A stretch of 64,000 nucleotides of DNA from G963674685 sp964591275 (GCA_964591275.1 CAZQAE010000005.1:51161-115160), one strand, 5' to 3'. Positions 26,823 to 34,958 are shown, counted from the first letter of the stretch. The notes: generated by a model from the letters alone, not told the origin. Made by a program: numbers and translations.

Positions 26823-28511
26823 TCATTTCTCGATGAGGCAGGGGCCGATAAACAGAGCATCAAGACCCGATGTAAAAAAGCACGCCAAAGCGTCAGAAAC
26901 CGTCGCGCAGATCGGTTCGCCCCGCTTGTTGAAGGAGGTGTTAAGCAAAATAGGCGTACCGGTTATCGATTCAAAGTGTGAAATCAGTTTGAACAACTGC
27001 GCGTCCTGATCTTCGCGCACCGTTTGCAGACGCGCGCTCCCGTCGTCGTGCACGACCGCCGGAATTTTGCTCACGGCCTCGGGTCTGGCCATATACACCT
27101 TGTTCATGTACGGCGAGGGCGCGGCTTTTAGAAAATAGTCGCCGGCGCTTTTTTCCAGGGCCACCGGCGCGAAAGGCCGAAAAGATTCGCGATACTTTAC
27201 CTTGGCGTTGACGATGTCCTTAACCTTTTCATTTGTCGGATCAGCAAGGATGCTTCTGGCGCCAAGCGCGCGCGGGCCGTATTCCATCCGGCCGTTCATC
27301 CATCCCACGATCATACCCTTGGCAATCATCTGCGCGGCGAGCGCAGGGGCATCGTCCACAATAGTGTGAGACAAATTGAAACCATTCAATGTGTCCACCA
27401 CGTCGTCGTTACCGAAAGCCGGACCCAGGCGGTCGTTATACTCGGCATCGAAAACCGGCTGCACTCCCCGCTTCATTCCCGCGAGGATAGCCGCGCCCAA
27501 AGGTCCGCCCCCGTCATGCGCGGGGGGAAGAACGAATATTTCGTCAAAAGGTCCTTCACGCTCGATTTTCCCCATCGCCACGGCGTTGAGCGCTACGCCG
27601 CCCGCAAGGCACAGTTTCGTTTCACCGGTTTCTTCGTGCAAATATTTCGCCAGATGAATCAGCACGCGCTCAACGGCATCCTGCAAACCCGCCGCAATAT
27701 CGAAATGCGCCTCGCGCAAGGCTTCGTCGGGTTTTCTCGGCTGCCCAAATTCCCGGACAAATTCCCGCGAGTATCGAGTTCGCGAGCGCATAAAATAGGA
27801 AAAATACGATAGATCGACTTCAAATCCTCCCGGCGCGCATCGCAATATCGTTTCAAATACTCTTCTATGCCGCTCGGGATTCCCCATACCTGCCAGGGCC
27901 ATGACCTTGCCCTCGCCGCTGTTCGGGCGAAATCCGAGAAACTGTGTGACGGCCGCGTAAACAGATCCCAGAGAATGGGGGAAAGGCACTCGCCGGGCAG
28001 TTTTGATTCCGCCCGGTCCGCCGCTGCCGAGAAAAGTCGATGTCGTTTCCCCGTAGCCATCGGCGCTCAGGATGGCCGCCCGTGGAAATCGAGAGGCGTA
28101 AAAAGCGCCCGCAGCATGGCAAAGGTGATGGTCGAAATAATCCAGGGGGAACTGTCGCCCGCCGTACTCGAAAATCAAATCGGTTCGCGTTCCAACTTTG
28201 GCCGGCTCCATCATGGCCAGAAGCTGCGAAGGGATGATGTCCAGATATTCGCGGTGATCTCGACAGGTCAGGTCGCGCAATCGGTTTGGAACAGCGACGT
28301 GCTCCGCAGGATTCCATGAAACAGCTACCGCTTCAACTTCATCAAGACCGATCCCGGCCTCACGCAGGCAAAAAGTAATGGCTTGCGCGGGAAAAGCTGC
28401 GGAGTGCTTGATTCGGTCGAATCGTTCCTGGCACGCCGCCGCGACGAGTCGCCCGTTTTGAAACAACGCAGCTGCGGAATCCAACGAAAAATTTAAGCCC
28501 AGTACGTTCAC
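26823..28511 (-). CDS. NodU/CmcH-family O-carbamoyltransferase
   Basis: A 562-residue carbamoyltransferase that moves a carbamoyl group from carbamoyl phosphate, by way of carbamoyl-AMP, to a hydroxyl on a sugar or antibiotic-like acceptor. The N-terminal Kae1-like domain (about 1-350) carries HHLCH (His128/His132, the metal site) and SADGYGETTS, plus CLAGGVALN. The C-terminal domain has GRMEYGPRALGARSIL, FRPFAP and LNTSFN, all family hallmarks. Start GTG at 28511 with AAGG upstream. The family includes NodU, TobZ and CmcH. Its place beside a GT2 enzyme and a deacetylase suggests a carbamoylated sugar product. Confidence 0.92.
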   Translation of the reverse strand: MNVLGLNFSLDSAAALFQNGRLVAAACQERFDRIKHSAAFPAQAITFCLREAGIGLDEVEAVAVSWNPAEHVAVPNRLRDLTCRDHREYLDIIPSQLLAMMEPAKVGTRTDLIFEYGGRQFPLDYFDHHLCHAAGAFYASRFPRAAILSADGYGETTSTFLGSGGPGGIKTARRVPFPHSLGSVYAAVTQFLGFRPNSGEGKVMALAGMGNPERHRRVFETILRCAPGGFEVDLSYFSYFMRSRTRYSREFVREFGQPRKPDEALREAHFDIAAGLQDAVERVLIHLAKYLHEETGETKLCLAGGVALNAVAMGKIEREGPFDEIFVLPPAHDGGGPLGAAILAGMKRGVQPVFDAEYNDRLGPAFGNDDVVDTLNGFNLSHTIVDDAPALAAQMIAKGMIVGWMNGRMEYGPRALGARSILADPTNEKVKDIVNAKVKYRESFRPFAPVALEKSAGDYFLKAAPSPYMNKVYMARPEAVSKIPAVVHDDGSARLQTVREDQDAQLFKLISHFESITGTPILLNTSFNKRGEPICATVSDALACFFTSGLDALFIGPCLIEK

Positions 28512-28591
28512 ATTGAACCTTTTTTAAGAAAAATAGCTTTCTCAGAGATTTGTAGCGCAGCGGCGGCAGGCGGTCAACGACGAGCCATCAC

Positions 28592-30763
28592 CTATTTCTT
28601 TGGATGTGCTTTGGTAAATTCGTCGCAGCTCATACCGCCTTCAAAAAGAGCCAACAGATCTCGCGCGAACACCTGGTCTTTGCCCTGAAACTGCTGGTTA
28701 ATCCGCTGGTCCCAGTGAGCCAAATCAATTCGGCGATTGGAACTTTCGGCGATGACGCCAAGAGCATATCTCAAAACACCGTCCGCAAATTCCTCGTGGC
28801 CCGTCAACTTTCCCCACAGTATTTCAAGAAAGAACAAACGCTCTTTGAGAGGCGCGCTCAAACGACCTTCCAGGGCAATGTGAAAATAATGATTTATACT
28901 GTCCCAATCCTGCTCGGTCATAAGAATAACTTCGGCCAGGGCCACGGCGATTCCCGCGTTGCCCGGGTTCCTGTGATGGGCGGAGTAATAGAACCTCTTG
29001 GCTTCTTCGATTTCGCCGGCCTGATGCAGACGCGTTGCGGCGTATAAAGGAATCATTGAGTCGGAAAATGAGATCAGGGCGTCATTGAAAAGAATCGTCG
29101 CTTTTTCCGTTTGGCCGAGCTTTAAGTACAAGTCGCCCAAAGCAAGATAAGTCGGCACGTATTGTTTTAGCGTATCGATAGCCGACTCATACACACGGAC
29201 GGCGCTTTCCATGTCGCCTTCATCGATATATTTTTTCCCTAAACTCATCACAATGACGCGACGATCATCCAATCCCTTGGTAGTGAGCATGGAGCGCAGG
29301 AGAGATTTGACCTCATGTCGACGGTCGTATTTTTCACCGAAGGCGAGAAGTCGCGCAATGTCCGAGCTTCTCATTCCTTTATCGCGCCGCAAGGCTTCAA
29401 TATGCAACGTCAGCGCTCCGCCAATATCTTTGGCGAACTCACGCGCCATGGCTTCGAGCCGCACAGCCTCCGTATCCGTGGGATCAGCAATCCGAGCCTC
29501 TTCGAGGATAGCGGCAGCCTTTTGGTATTCCTTTTTTTTATAATAAATCCTGCCAATGGACCGGGCGACCGCTACATCGTCAGGATACTCGCGCTGAAGT
29601 TCATGCCATAGTTTCAAGGCCTCTTCGATCCGGCCTGATTTGTCCCATGCTGCGGCAAGGCGACGCATGACGCTAAAGGAGTCGGGGACAAGCGCCAGCC
29701 AGTCGCTGAGCGCATCCGCCGCTCTTTGATACTCTCCCGCCTCCTCGGCCAGGTAGGCCATGCGTCGGATGTTGTCGACGGTTTTTTCCCGAGCGAGAAT
29801 GCGCGAATGATACTCCATCGCTTCTGAGTAGCGATCTTCCATGCTCAGCGCGGAAACCAGCAGGGGGAGAATTGACCTGTCGTTCGGCGCAAGCTGCAGC
29901 GCTTCGGTGTAACTTTGCACAGCCAGCGCATACTGTCCCTGGCTATGATAAAGAGCGCCCACGGATTTGAATAATCTCGGTATGCCCGAACCGGAATTTA
30001 TAGCGAACTCATAGTATTGAATTGCCTCGCGTTCCAGCCCCGAATCCTGCGCGAGATTGGCGGCTTCCAGGTATGCCCAGGGATCGTCGGGATTATTGGA
30101 AAGAGCCGCGGAGTACCAGCGCAAGGCTTCTCGCGTGTCATCGGCGTCTCTGTAAAAGCGGGCCAACTTTAGCGGCGGCGCGGGACTGTCCGGGTCGAGG
30201 TCAATGGCGTGCCGATACCAGGCCAGGGCGTTTTCCCGACTGCCGTCTTGAAGCTGTTTATCGCCCTGCTCCAGCGCCCGCGCCACTTCGACCGAAGGGG
30301 GCTTGATGAAACTTTCCAGTGTCGCAAAAAAGGCGGTGTCACACAGTCCACCCCAACTGTTGTTTAGAGGATATGTTCGACTTTGCGATTTTGAGCTTTT
30401 GGAAAAAATCTTCCGAACGAAAAGCCAGGGCGTTTTGCCCGGTTTAATATCAATCAGAACGACGCTTGAAACATTATTGATTTCCCCGGCTTTTTGCAGG
30501 CTGAAGCGATCGTAGCCGCCGGGTTTGTCAATGAATTTGGCGTAAGTCGTGTAGCTTTTTGAAAAGACCTGTTTCAGGCACGCCTTTAGCTCATCGGCAT
30601 GATATTCATCCGCGCCGCTGTTTTTGATGACGATGCCGACGGATCGCCGAATATACCCTTGCGCGCCGGCGACTGCGGGAAATGTCTGACCAATGAAAAT
30701 GAAAATCAGCGCCAGCCAAAGATATTTGAAATTTTGAGCTTTAACGTCCAATCGATGCATCAT
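28592..30763 (-). CDS. Secreted or periplasmic TPR-repeat protein
   Basis: A 723-residue protein with a signal peptide (hydrophobic 13-28, VAGAQG cleavage near 34), an N-terminal domain of about 120 residues with alternating strands (SVGIVIKN, VSSVVLIDIKPGK) and no recognised family, then about twelve TPR units from about 155 to 640 (A-W/Y-Y-x-x-A-x-x-x-P pattern). Its ATG overlaps the stop of the PP-loop gene before it by 4 bp (ATGA), so they are coupled. TPR arrays hold protein partners. In this operon it may scaffold a periplasmic assembly or bind the product. No catalytic motif is visible. Confidence 0.8.
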   Translation of the reverse strand: MMHRLDVKAQNFKYLWLALIFIFIGQTFPAVAGAQGYIRRSVGIVIKNSGADEYHADELKACLKQVFSKSYTTYAKFIDKPGGYDRFSLQKAGEINNVSSVVLIDIKPGKTPWLFVRKIFSKSSKSQSRTYPLNNSWGGLCDTAFFATLESFIKPPSVEVARALEQGDKQLQDGSRENALAWYRHAIDLDPDSPAPPLKLARFYRDADDTREALRWYSAALSNNPDDPWAYLEAANLAQDSGLEREAIQYYEFAINSGSGIPRLFKSVGALYHSQGQYALAVQSYTEALQLAPNDRSILPLLVSALSMEDRYSEAMEYHSRILAREKTVDNIRRMAYLAEEAGEYQRAADALSDWLALVPDSFSVMRRLAAAWDKSGRIEEALKLWHELQREYPDDVAVARSIGRIYYKKKEYQKAAAILEEARIADPTDTEAVRLEAMAREFAKDIGGALTLHIEALRRDKGMRSSDIARLLAFGEKYDRRHEVKSLLRSMLTTKGLDDRRVIVMSLGKKYIDEGDMESAVRVYESAIDTLKQYVPTYLALGDLYLKLGQTEKATILFNDALISFSDSMIPLYAATRLHQAGEIEEAKRFYYSAHHRNPGNAGIAVALAEVILMTEQDWDSINHYFHIALEGRLSAPLKERLFFLEILWGKLTGHEEFADGVLRYALGVIAESSNRRIDLAHWDQRINQQFQGKDQVFARDLLALFEGGMSCDEFTKAHPKK

Positions 30764-31608
30764 TTCAAGTGGTCAAAAGCCTCGCTCGCGCTTTGCTGAA
30801 CCTTGTTGAGCTCGATGAGTTTTTCGATGTCCATATTTTTTTCGTCAAAATATTCCTGAATGATCTTTTTGATCACTGGCGTCTTGTCTCGGATATATTT
30901 TCGGACTTTTTCCTCGGGATAGTCGGTGTGCCAGTCGAAAACAACATCGCCGATATGCTGGAAACCCTGGAGGCAAATCGGCTGCACGCCATGGACGCCG
31001 CGCCGAAATCTATAACCGGACCACATGCCGGCATCGGCCATGAGCGCCCGTTCCATTTTTTTGTCGATCTCATATTCGATGAGCGGCGTACGGTAATCGA
31101 TGCCGTATTCCCAAAAAAGTTTTCCCATCTCCTGCCGCGTGACAAGCATGCTCATGACGGCGTATTCGCCGCCGACGCTGCTGCATAGATAATTGCGCGG
31201 GATGGAGTGCTCCAGGCATCGGATGATGGAATGAGTCATCATGGAAACCTGGCATCCCAGGCACCAGATCAAATGCCCGCCATAGGGTTTCCAGTCGTGA
31301 ATCAATTTTTTTACAGTAATTCGATTGAACGTTTCGGTCTGGTTATAAATCACGTGATGAACGCGATCCCGCCCGAAAATCCGGCGCATATCCTCCACAT
31401 GACGCCTCGACCATCCAGTGAAAAAGGAACCGTAATTGTGGTGGAGCGTGTACAGGTAAATGTCGCCCGTGTACTTGCGTCCCATGATATAGGCGACAGC
31501 CGTCGAGTCCAGTCCGCCGGAATAATTCACGTGGAAACTCCCCGGCTCTTTTGTCGCCCAAAGCAGTTCCAGTTTCTTATAAAGCGATTCTCTTACATCT
31601 TGCGTCAT
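30760..31608 (-). CDS. PP-loop ATP pyrophosphatase with CxxC (paralogue 2)
   Basis: A 282-residue PP-loop protein related to the one at 24008-24823. SGGLDS (30-35) follows strand FHVNY, and the CLGC pair (Cys116, Cys119) begins exactly 86 residues after the loop, as in its relative. Both also share a DWK-K/P-YG stretch just before the CxxC and a P-L/I-Y/IE step after it. The ATG at 31608 is chosen over an upstream in-frame Met at 31680 because it gives a normal N-terminus. It is the first gene of the minus-strand run. The two copies may act on different substrates or form a heteromer. Confidence 0.78.
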   Translation of the reverse strand: MTQDVRESLYKKLELLWATKEPGSFHVNYSGGLDSTAVAYIMGRKYTGDIYLYTLHHNYGSFFTGWSRRHVEDMRRIFGRDRVHHVIYNQTETFNRITVKKLIHDWKPYGGHLIWCLGCQVSMMTHSIIRCLEHSIPRNYLCSSVGGEYAVMSMLVTRQEMGKLFWEYGIDYRTPLIEYEIDKKMERALMADAGMWSGYRFRRGVHGVQPICLQGFQHIGDVVFDWHTDYPEEKVRKYIRDKTPVIKKIIQEYFDEKNMDIEKLIELNKVQQSASEAFDHLK

Positions 31609-31937
31609 AAAATCGATCCAAAATGGGGTTGAAATATCTCCCCGCCTTTGAAAACAGCGCCTGACGGTATCACGACACATTTCATCGAATCAAGCGACAA
31701 GGCCCTGATTTTTTGCCTAAATCGAGCAATTGAGCCTATTATTCGCACAAACCATATAAATGCAAAAACTTAAATTACGGCCTCAAGCTACCAAATGAAG
31801 TATCAAAAGGAATTTCCTATACAATTTATTGTGCTATTTTCTTGACCTTCGCGCGATTGGCCGTTATCCTCTCAAGCGCCAACATGCTTTTGCTCCGAGG
31901 CGGAACGGATGAAGATATCCTTAAGGAGGCTTGGGGA
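31609..31937. other. Intergenic divergent regulatory region
   Basis: This 329 bp AT-rich region separates the divergent PP-loop gene and the lipoprotein gene. It holds a likely plus-strand promoter (31842-31870) and the lipoprotein ribosome site. I found no convincing minus-strand promoter for the nine-gene run, no tRNA and no terminator in it. Confidence 0.6.
31842..31870 (+). promoter_or_regulatory. Predicted sigma-70 promoter of the lipoprotein gene
   Basis: TTGACC at 31842-31847 and TATCCT at 31865-31870 are separated by 17 bases. The expected transcript start near 31877 leaves a leader of about 60 bases before the ATG at 31938. Confidence 0.5.
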
Positions 31938-33071
31938 ATGCGCTTTTTTGTGAAGTTCAAACTGGTGGGTCTCGTCATGGCAATCGGCGTCGCGGCGATG
32001 CTGCTGGCCGGTTGCGGGTGCTCTGAAGCCGGCGTCGGCGATGATGATGATGACAATGGCGGCGGTGACGGCGGCGGCGGCGGCGGCGGCGGGAATAATC
32101 CCGCTGGCGACTGCGAAAAGCCGTTCGCCTACGGCGAAGGCGTGGCGCAATACGTGGACGGAGCGTGGATAGACGCAACCCCCGATGTTTACTCAACGGA
32201 TTGGCGCCTGAACGATGCCGCCTGGGTCGATTGCAAAGAATTAATTTTTGTCGGACATGACACCGACAAAAACGAGGGCATTGCTCTGACTTGGGACGAC
32301 TCGGCCTATATCGTTGAAAGCCTGCCGTCTGTCAGCGGCGACTGGGAACTGACGGCCATTGATTCCGCGGGCGACACTGCCGTTGCCGTCGGCGGAGATT
32401 GGGAGTCCGGCAGCGCTGTTATTATGACAAGAGTGAAAGGCGAATGGGAGCGCGTCCAGGCGCTGCCTCACGTATCCAACAATTGGTGGCTTACCGGCGT
32501 CAGCCTCACCGGACCGGAAAGCGGCTACGCGGTTGGCCTGGATCTTGAGCGAGGCGAACCGGTTCTGATGAAGCTGGATAACGGCGACTGGAACACGCAG
32601 GGACCTCCGGGGGAAGGCGGAATATCCTCCTATTACCTGTACGCCATCGCCATGCATGACAAGGAAAATGGTCTTGCCGTGGGCAGAAACCTGAACGGAT
32701 CCAAAGGCGTCGTCATTTGGATGACCAACGGAGTCTGGCACTTTCCCGTCACGCCCGGCGACCTGGGCGCCGATTGGGATTTGGTGGATCTCGCATTGAG
32801 CGACGCGGATCAGGGAATTTTGGTCGGGCGACGTTTCGATACATCAACCGGAATTGTCCTCGAATTTGATAATGGACCTTTGCGTTCCATGCCCCTGCCC
32901 GACCTAGCCGATGAATGGACGCTTAACGGCGCGGCCATCGACAAGGAAACAATGCTGGTCTGCGGTTACGAAGAGGAACTCGGCGAAGGCTTCATTCTTC
33001 GTTATGAGAATGATGAGTGGATCATCGACGGCAGACTTCCCTTCAAAACAACTGGAATCATATCCGGCTGA
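31938..33071 (+). CDS. Lipoprotein with Asp/Gly linker and propeller-like W repeats
   Basis: A 377-residue lipoprotein. The signal peptide ends at the lipobox LAGC (Cys26). A linker of Asp and Gly runs (about 35-52) follows, then six repeats that each open with W-x-L or Y-x-L at residues 89, 136, 183, 232, 280 and 327, spaced 47 to 49 residues. Each repeat has a central G-x-x-VG-like turn and a C-terminal W/LP stretch. A half-repeat (about 66-85) precedes the first, so the array may be a circularly closed beta-propeller. I do not recognise a family. The start is set by AAGGAGG eight bases upstream of ATG 31938. The gene ends on the base next to the stop of the convergent secretin-domain gene. 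It is probably surface-exposed or periplasmic. Confidence 0.82.
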   Translation: MRFFVKFKLVGLVMAIGVAAMLLAGCGCSEAGVGDDDDDNGGGDGGGGGGGGNNPAGDCEKPFAYGEGVAQYVDGAWIDATPDVYSTDWRLNDAAWVDCKELIFVGHDTDKNEGIALTWDDSAYIVESLPSVSGDWELTAIDSAGDTAVAVGGDWESGSAVIMTRVKGEWERVQALPHVSNNWWLTGVSLTGPESGYAVGLDLERGEPVLMKLDNGDWNTQGPPGEGGISSYYLYAIAMHDKENGLAVGRNLNGSKGVVIWMTNGVWHFPVTPGDLGADWDLVDLALSDADQGILVGRRFDTSTGIVLEFDNGPLRSMPLPDLADEWTLNGAAIDKETMLVCGYEEELGEGFILRYENDEWIIDGRLPFKTTGIISG

Positions 33072-33926
33072 TCAGCGAATTAGACTGCCCAGCAACTGGC
33101 GAGCCGATTCCGCATCCATATCCCGCAGTTTCCGCACGGTAATCCCCGAATCTTGTTGATCCAGTTTCAACGCAAGCTCTTTCGCGGCTTTGCCGTCGAT
33201 GAAAGGCGCGCGGATGATGATGGAATTTGAACGCTCCTCGCTGGTGAATCGGGATGCGCTGCCGATACCTTTAACTCCTCCCGTCTTCAGGAAAAGCTCT
33301 GTCAGAACCTGCGCAACCTCACTTGCATTGACCCATTTCAAGTGAATAACATCCACCTGGAGTCGGGCGCTTTTCACATCAAAGCGCGATATCAGCTTTC
33401 GGATTCTGGCGATGTTCGCCTCCGTATCGATGATGACCACGCCGGGTTTTCCGGGCGAAGACGCAATCTTTCCGTGCGGTCCGACCAGAATGCGAACGGA
33501 ATCAATCGCCTGCTCCGGCGTGATATAATTCAAAGGAATCAGCGCCGTGACAAAGCCTTCCACAACCATTGGCACCTGCGTGGGCCCAAGAGTCGGCACT
33601 GGATGATGCGCCGCTGCCTCTTTGGGAATGACTTTAACAATCGCTTGGTGCTCAACGACGGTGAAGCCGTTTATATCCAATGCGCTTTTGGCAAGGTCCC
33701 ATACTTCTTCTTTTGTCAGAGGCTTGGGGCTGACGAAGCTCACCGTGCCCTTGACCGCCGGATCCAAAAGAAAGTTCTTTCCCGTGATCTTTGCGACTTC
33801 TTTAAGAAATTCATCCAGAGGTTTGTTATCGGCTTCGAGCCTGTAGGTTTTTTCCGCGCCCGACCAAGCGACTGTCGTTGCAAGAAAAACCAGAACAAAA
33901 ATTAGATGGAAACGAAAGTTTTTCAT
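33072..33926 (-). CDS. Secretin N-domain (GspD/PilQ N0-N1-N2-like) protein lacking the pore domain
   Basis: A 284-residue exported protein. The signal peptide ends near WSGA. An N0-like domain (about 18-95, with LDEFLKEVAKITGKNFLLDP) and two N1/N2-like ring domains follow (about 115-190 and 190-265, with TEANIARIRKLISRFD and WVNASEVAQVLTELF), as in secretins of type II secretion and type IV pili. The outer-membrane secretin domain is entirely missing, so the protein stops where GspD or PilQ would continue. It could be a periplasmic partner of a secretin or a remnant; the frame is intact and it ends in a normal stop. ATG at 33926 is chosen over an in-frame start at 33950; the ribosome site is weak. 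Confidence 0.75.
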   Translation of the reverse strand: MKNFRFHLIFVLVFLATTVAWSGAEKTYRLEADNKPLDEFLKEVAKITGKNFLLDPAVKGTVSFVSPKPLTKEEVWDLAKSALDINGFTVVEHQAIVKVIPKEAAAHHPVPTLGPTQVPMVVEGFVTALIPLNYITPEQAIDSVRILVGPHGKIASSPGKPGVVIIDTEANIARIRKLISRFDVKSARLQVDVIHLKWVNASEVAQVLTELFLKTGGVKGIGSASRFTSEERSNSIIIRAPFIDGKAAKELALKLDQQDSGITVRKLRDMDAESARQLLGSLIR

Positions 33927-33933
33927 CGCTCGA

Positions 33934-33963
33934 ATAATCACAGCTAACACTCCGCCATGTCAA
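33934..33963 (-). promoter_or_regulatory. Possible sigma-70 promoter for the secretin N-domain gene
   Basis: TTGACA (33958-33963) and GATTAT (33934-33939) on the minus strand are 18 bases apart. The predicted start falls on or next to the ATG at 33926, so the transcript would be leaderless; this fits the poor ribosome site. Confidence 0.35.
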
Positions 33964-33977
33964 TCAGCTCTCTTTCA

Positions 33978-34005
33978 TTGTCATTTTTTTCTTTGCCTGT
34001 AATAT
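33978..34005 (+). promoter_or_regulatory. Possible sigma-70 promoter for the PilZ gene
   Basis: TTGTCA (33978-33983) and TAATAT (34000-34005) are separated by 16 bases. A start near 34012 leaves a 50-base leader before the ATG at 34062. Confidence 0.4.
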
Positions 34006-34061
34006 CGAATGAGGCGACAGCAGGTCAATGAAAACCTTGGATGTTTTACAAGAGATAACGC

Positions 34062-34577
34062 ATGACTGAAGACAAACGAAAAGCCAAGCGTGCGCCAAGC
34101 CATATCCGCATCTATTTCGGCAAAAAAAGCGCCGACCGGCTTGGCTTCGTCCAGGACCTCAGCGAACACGGCATCAGGATCAGAGCACGCAAACTCTACC
34201 CGGAAAAAACGGAACTTCTTCTTCACATCGAGGTGCCGGGGCACGGCATGATGAATGCGACCGGCATGGTCAAGCGCGCTCGCATGATAGAACCGGCCCT
34301 TGATCCGTATCATCCTGCGGAAATGGGGATCGTCATCCTTGACAGCAACAAGCGCCTCGAAGAAATGATCAAAACGCTACTCGAAGAATACCGCGACCAA
34401 AGAGCGATTCAAAGAAAAGAAGCCCAACTGAAAATCTCCGTCGGCGAAATCCAGCGACTGATATTCGAGTACACGCAAAATATCGGAGTTGGGGGAATCT
34501 TTGTGGTCACCGAGAATCCGCCCCCCCCACGGATCGATTATCGAAGCCGCATTGCAGTTGCCTGGAATCGAAGATGA
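34062..34577 (+). CDS. PilZ-domain protein, frame broken at a C8 tract
   Basis: The reading frame gives 171 residues. The first PilZ domain (about 5-105) has RxxxR (Arg6, Arg10) and DLSEHG (Asp32, Ser34, Gly37), the two motifs that bind cyclic di-GMP. A second PilZ-like domain starts near 120 and has NIGVGG (140-145) but no RxxxR. The frame leaves this domain at a run of eight C (34521-34528). Removing one C would join it to the frame ending at 34728 and give about 221 residues with a complete second domain. The gene may be phase-variable, decayed or mis-assembled. AAGAGA precedes the ATG. Confidence 0.75.
   Translation: MTEDKRKAKRAPSHIRIYFGKKSADRLGFVQDLSEHGIRIRARKLYPEKTELLLHIEVPGHGMMNATGMVKRARMIEPALDPYHPAEMGIVILDSNKRLEEMIKTLLEEYRDQRAIQRKEAQLKISVGEIQRLIFEYTQNIGVGGIFVVTENPPPPRIDYRSRIAVAWNRR
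34521..34528 (+). repeat. Homopolymeric C8 tract in the PilZ gene
   Basis: Eight consecutive C bases sit inside the second PilZ domain at the point where the frame changes. Seven C would restore one continuous frame from 34062 to 34728. Confidence 0.9.
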
Positions 34578-34728
34578 AATCCATGCTCAGTGCGCCGTCA
34601 CGCATATTTGCTCGCCGGAGTCCGCCTCGGAACTGGGCCGCCTGCCGGGCGCGGGACTACGCTTCATTTCCTTTGAAAAAGGTCACGAGGAAAAATATGT
34701 GAAATATCTGGATGCATTGCCTCGATAA
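34529..34728 (+). pseudogene. Out-of-frame 3' part of the second PilZ domain
   Basis: After the C8 tract, the +1-shifted frame reads HGSIIEAALQLPG and continues through VTHICSP and LRFISFEKG to a stop at 34726-34728. This is the expected second half of a PilZ beta-barrel and aligns with the domain begun upstream. It has no start or ribosome site of its own, so it is translated only if a slip or variant restores the frame. Confidence 0.65.
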
Positions 34729-34958
34729 CGAAGACCTTGCGATGAATCCGCTACAGACCGACTGGAATAACCGGAATTGAGTTTTAGTGAACTTTTTCGA
34801 CATCCCGCCTGTCGCCAATTTCACCCGATTTCTCGTCGCCAGTCGCCTTCTCCCTCTCGCATGAAAGCACGGGCTTTCCGGTGCCAGAATAAAATCCGGC
34901 AATACAACCGAAAAGCAAAAATCTTGCCAGTTGCTCGCGAACGAGAATAAAGAGCAGG

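Noticed and set aside
31842..31937. Upstream start for the lipoprotein at 31842
   Set aside because: That codon is inside the likely -35 box. A strong AAGGAGG precedes the ATG at 31938, which yields a proper lipoprotein signal peptide.
33072..33926. Calling this gene gspD or pilQ
   Set aside because: Only N-domains are present; the pore domain that defines a secretin is missing.
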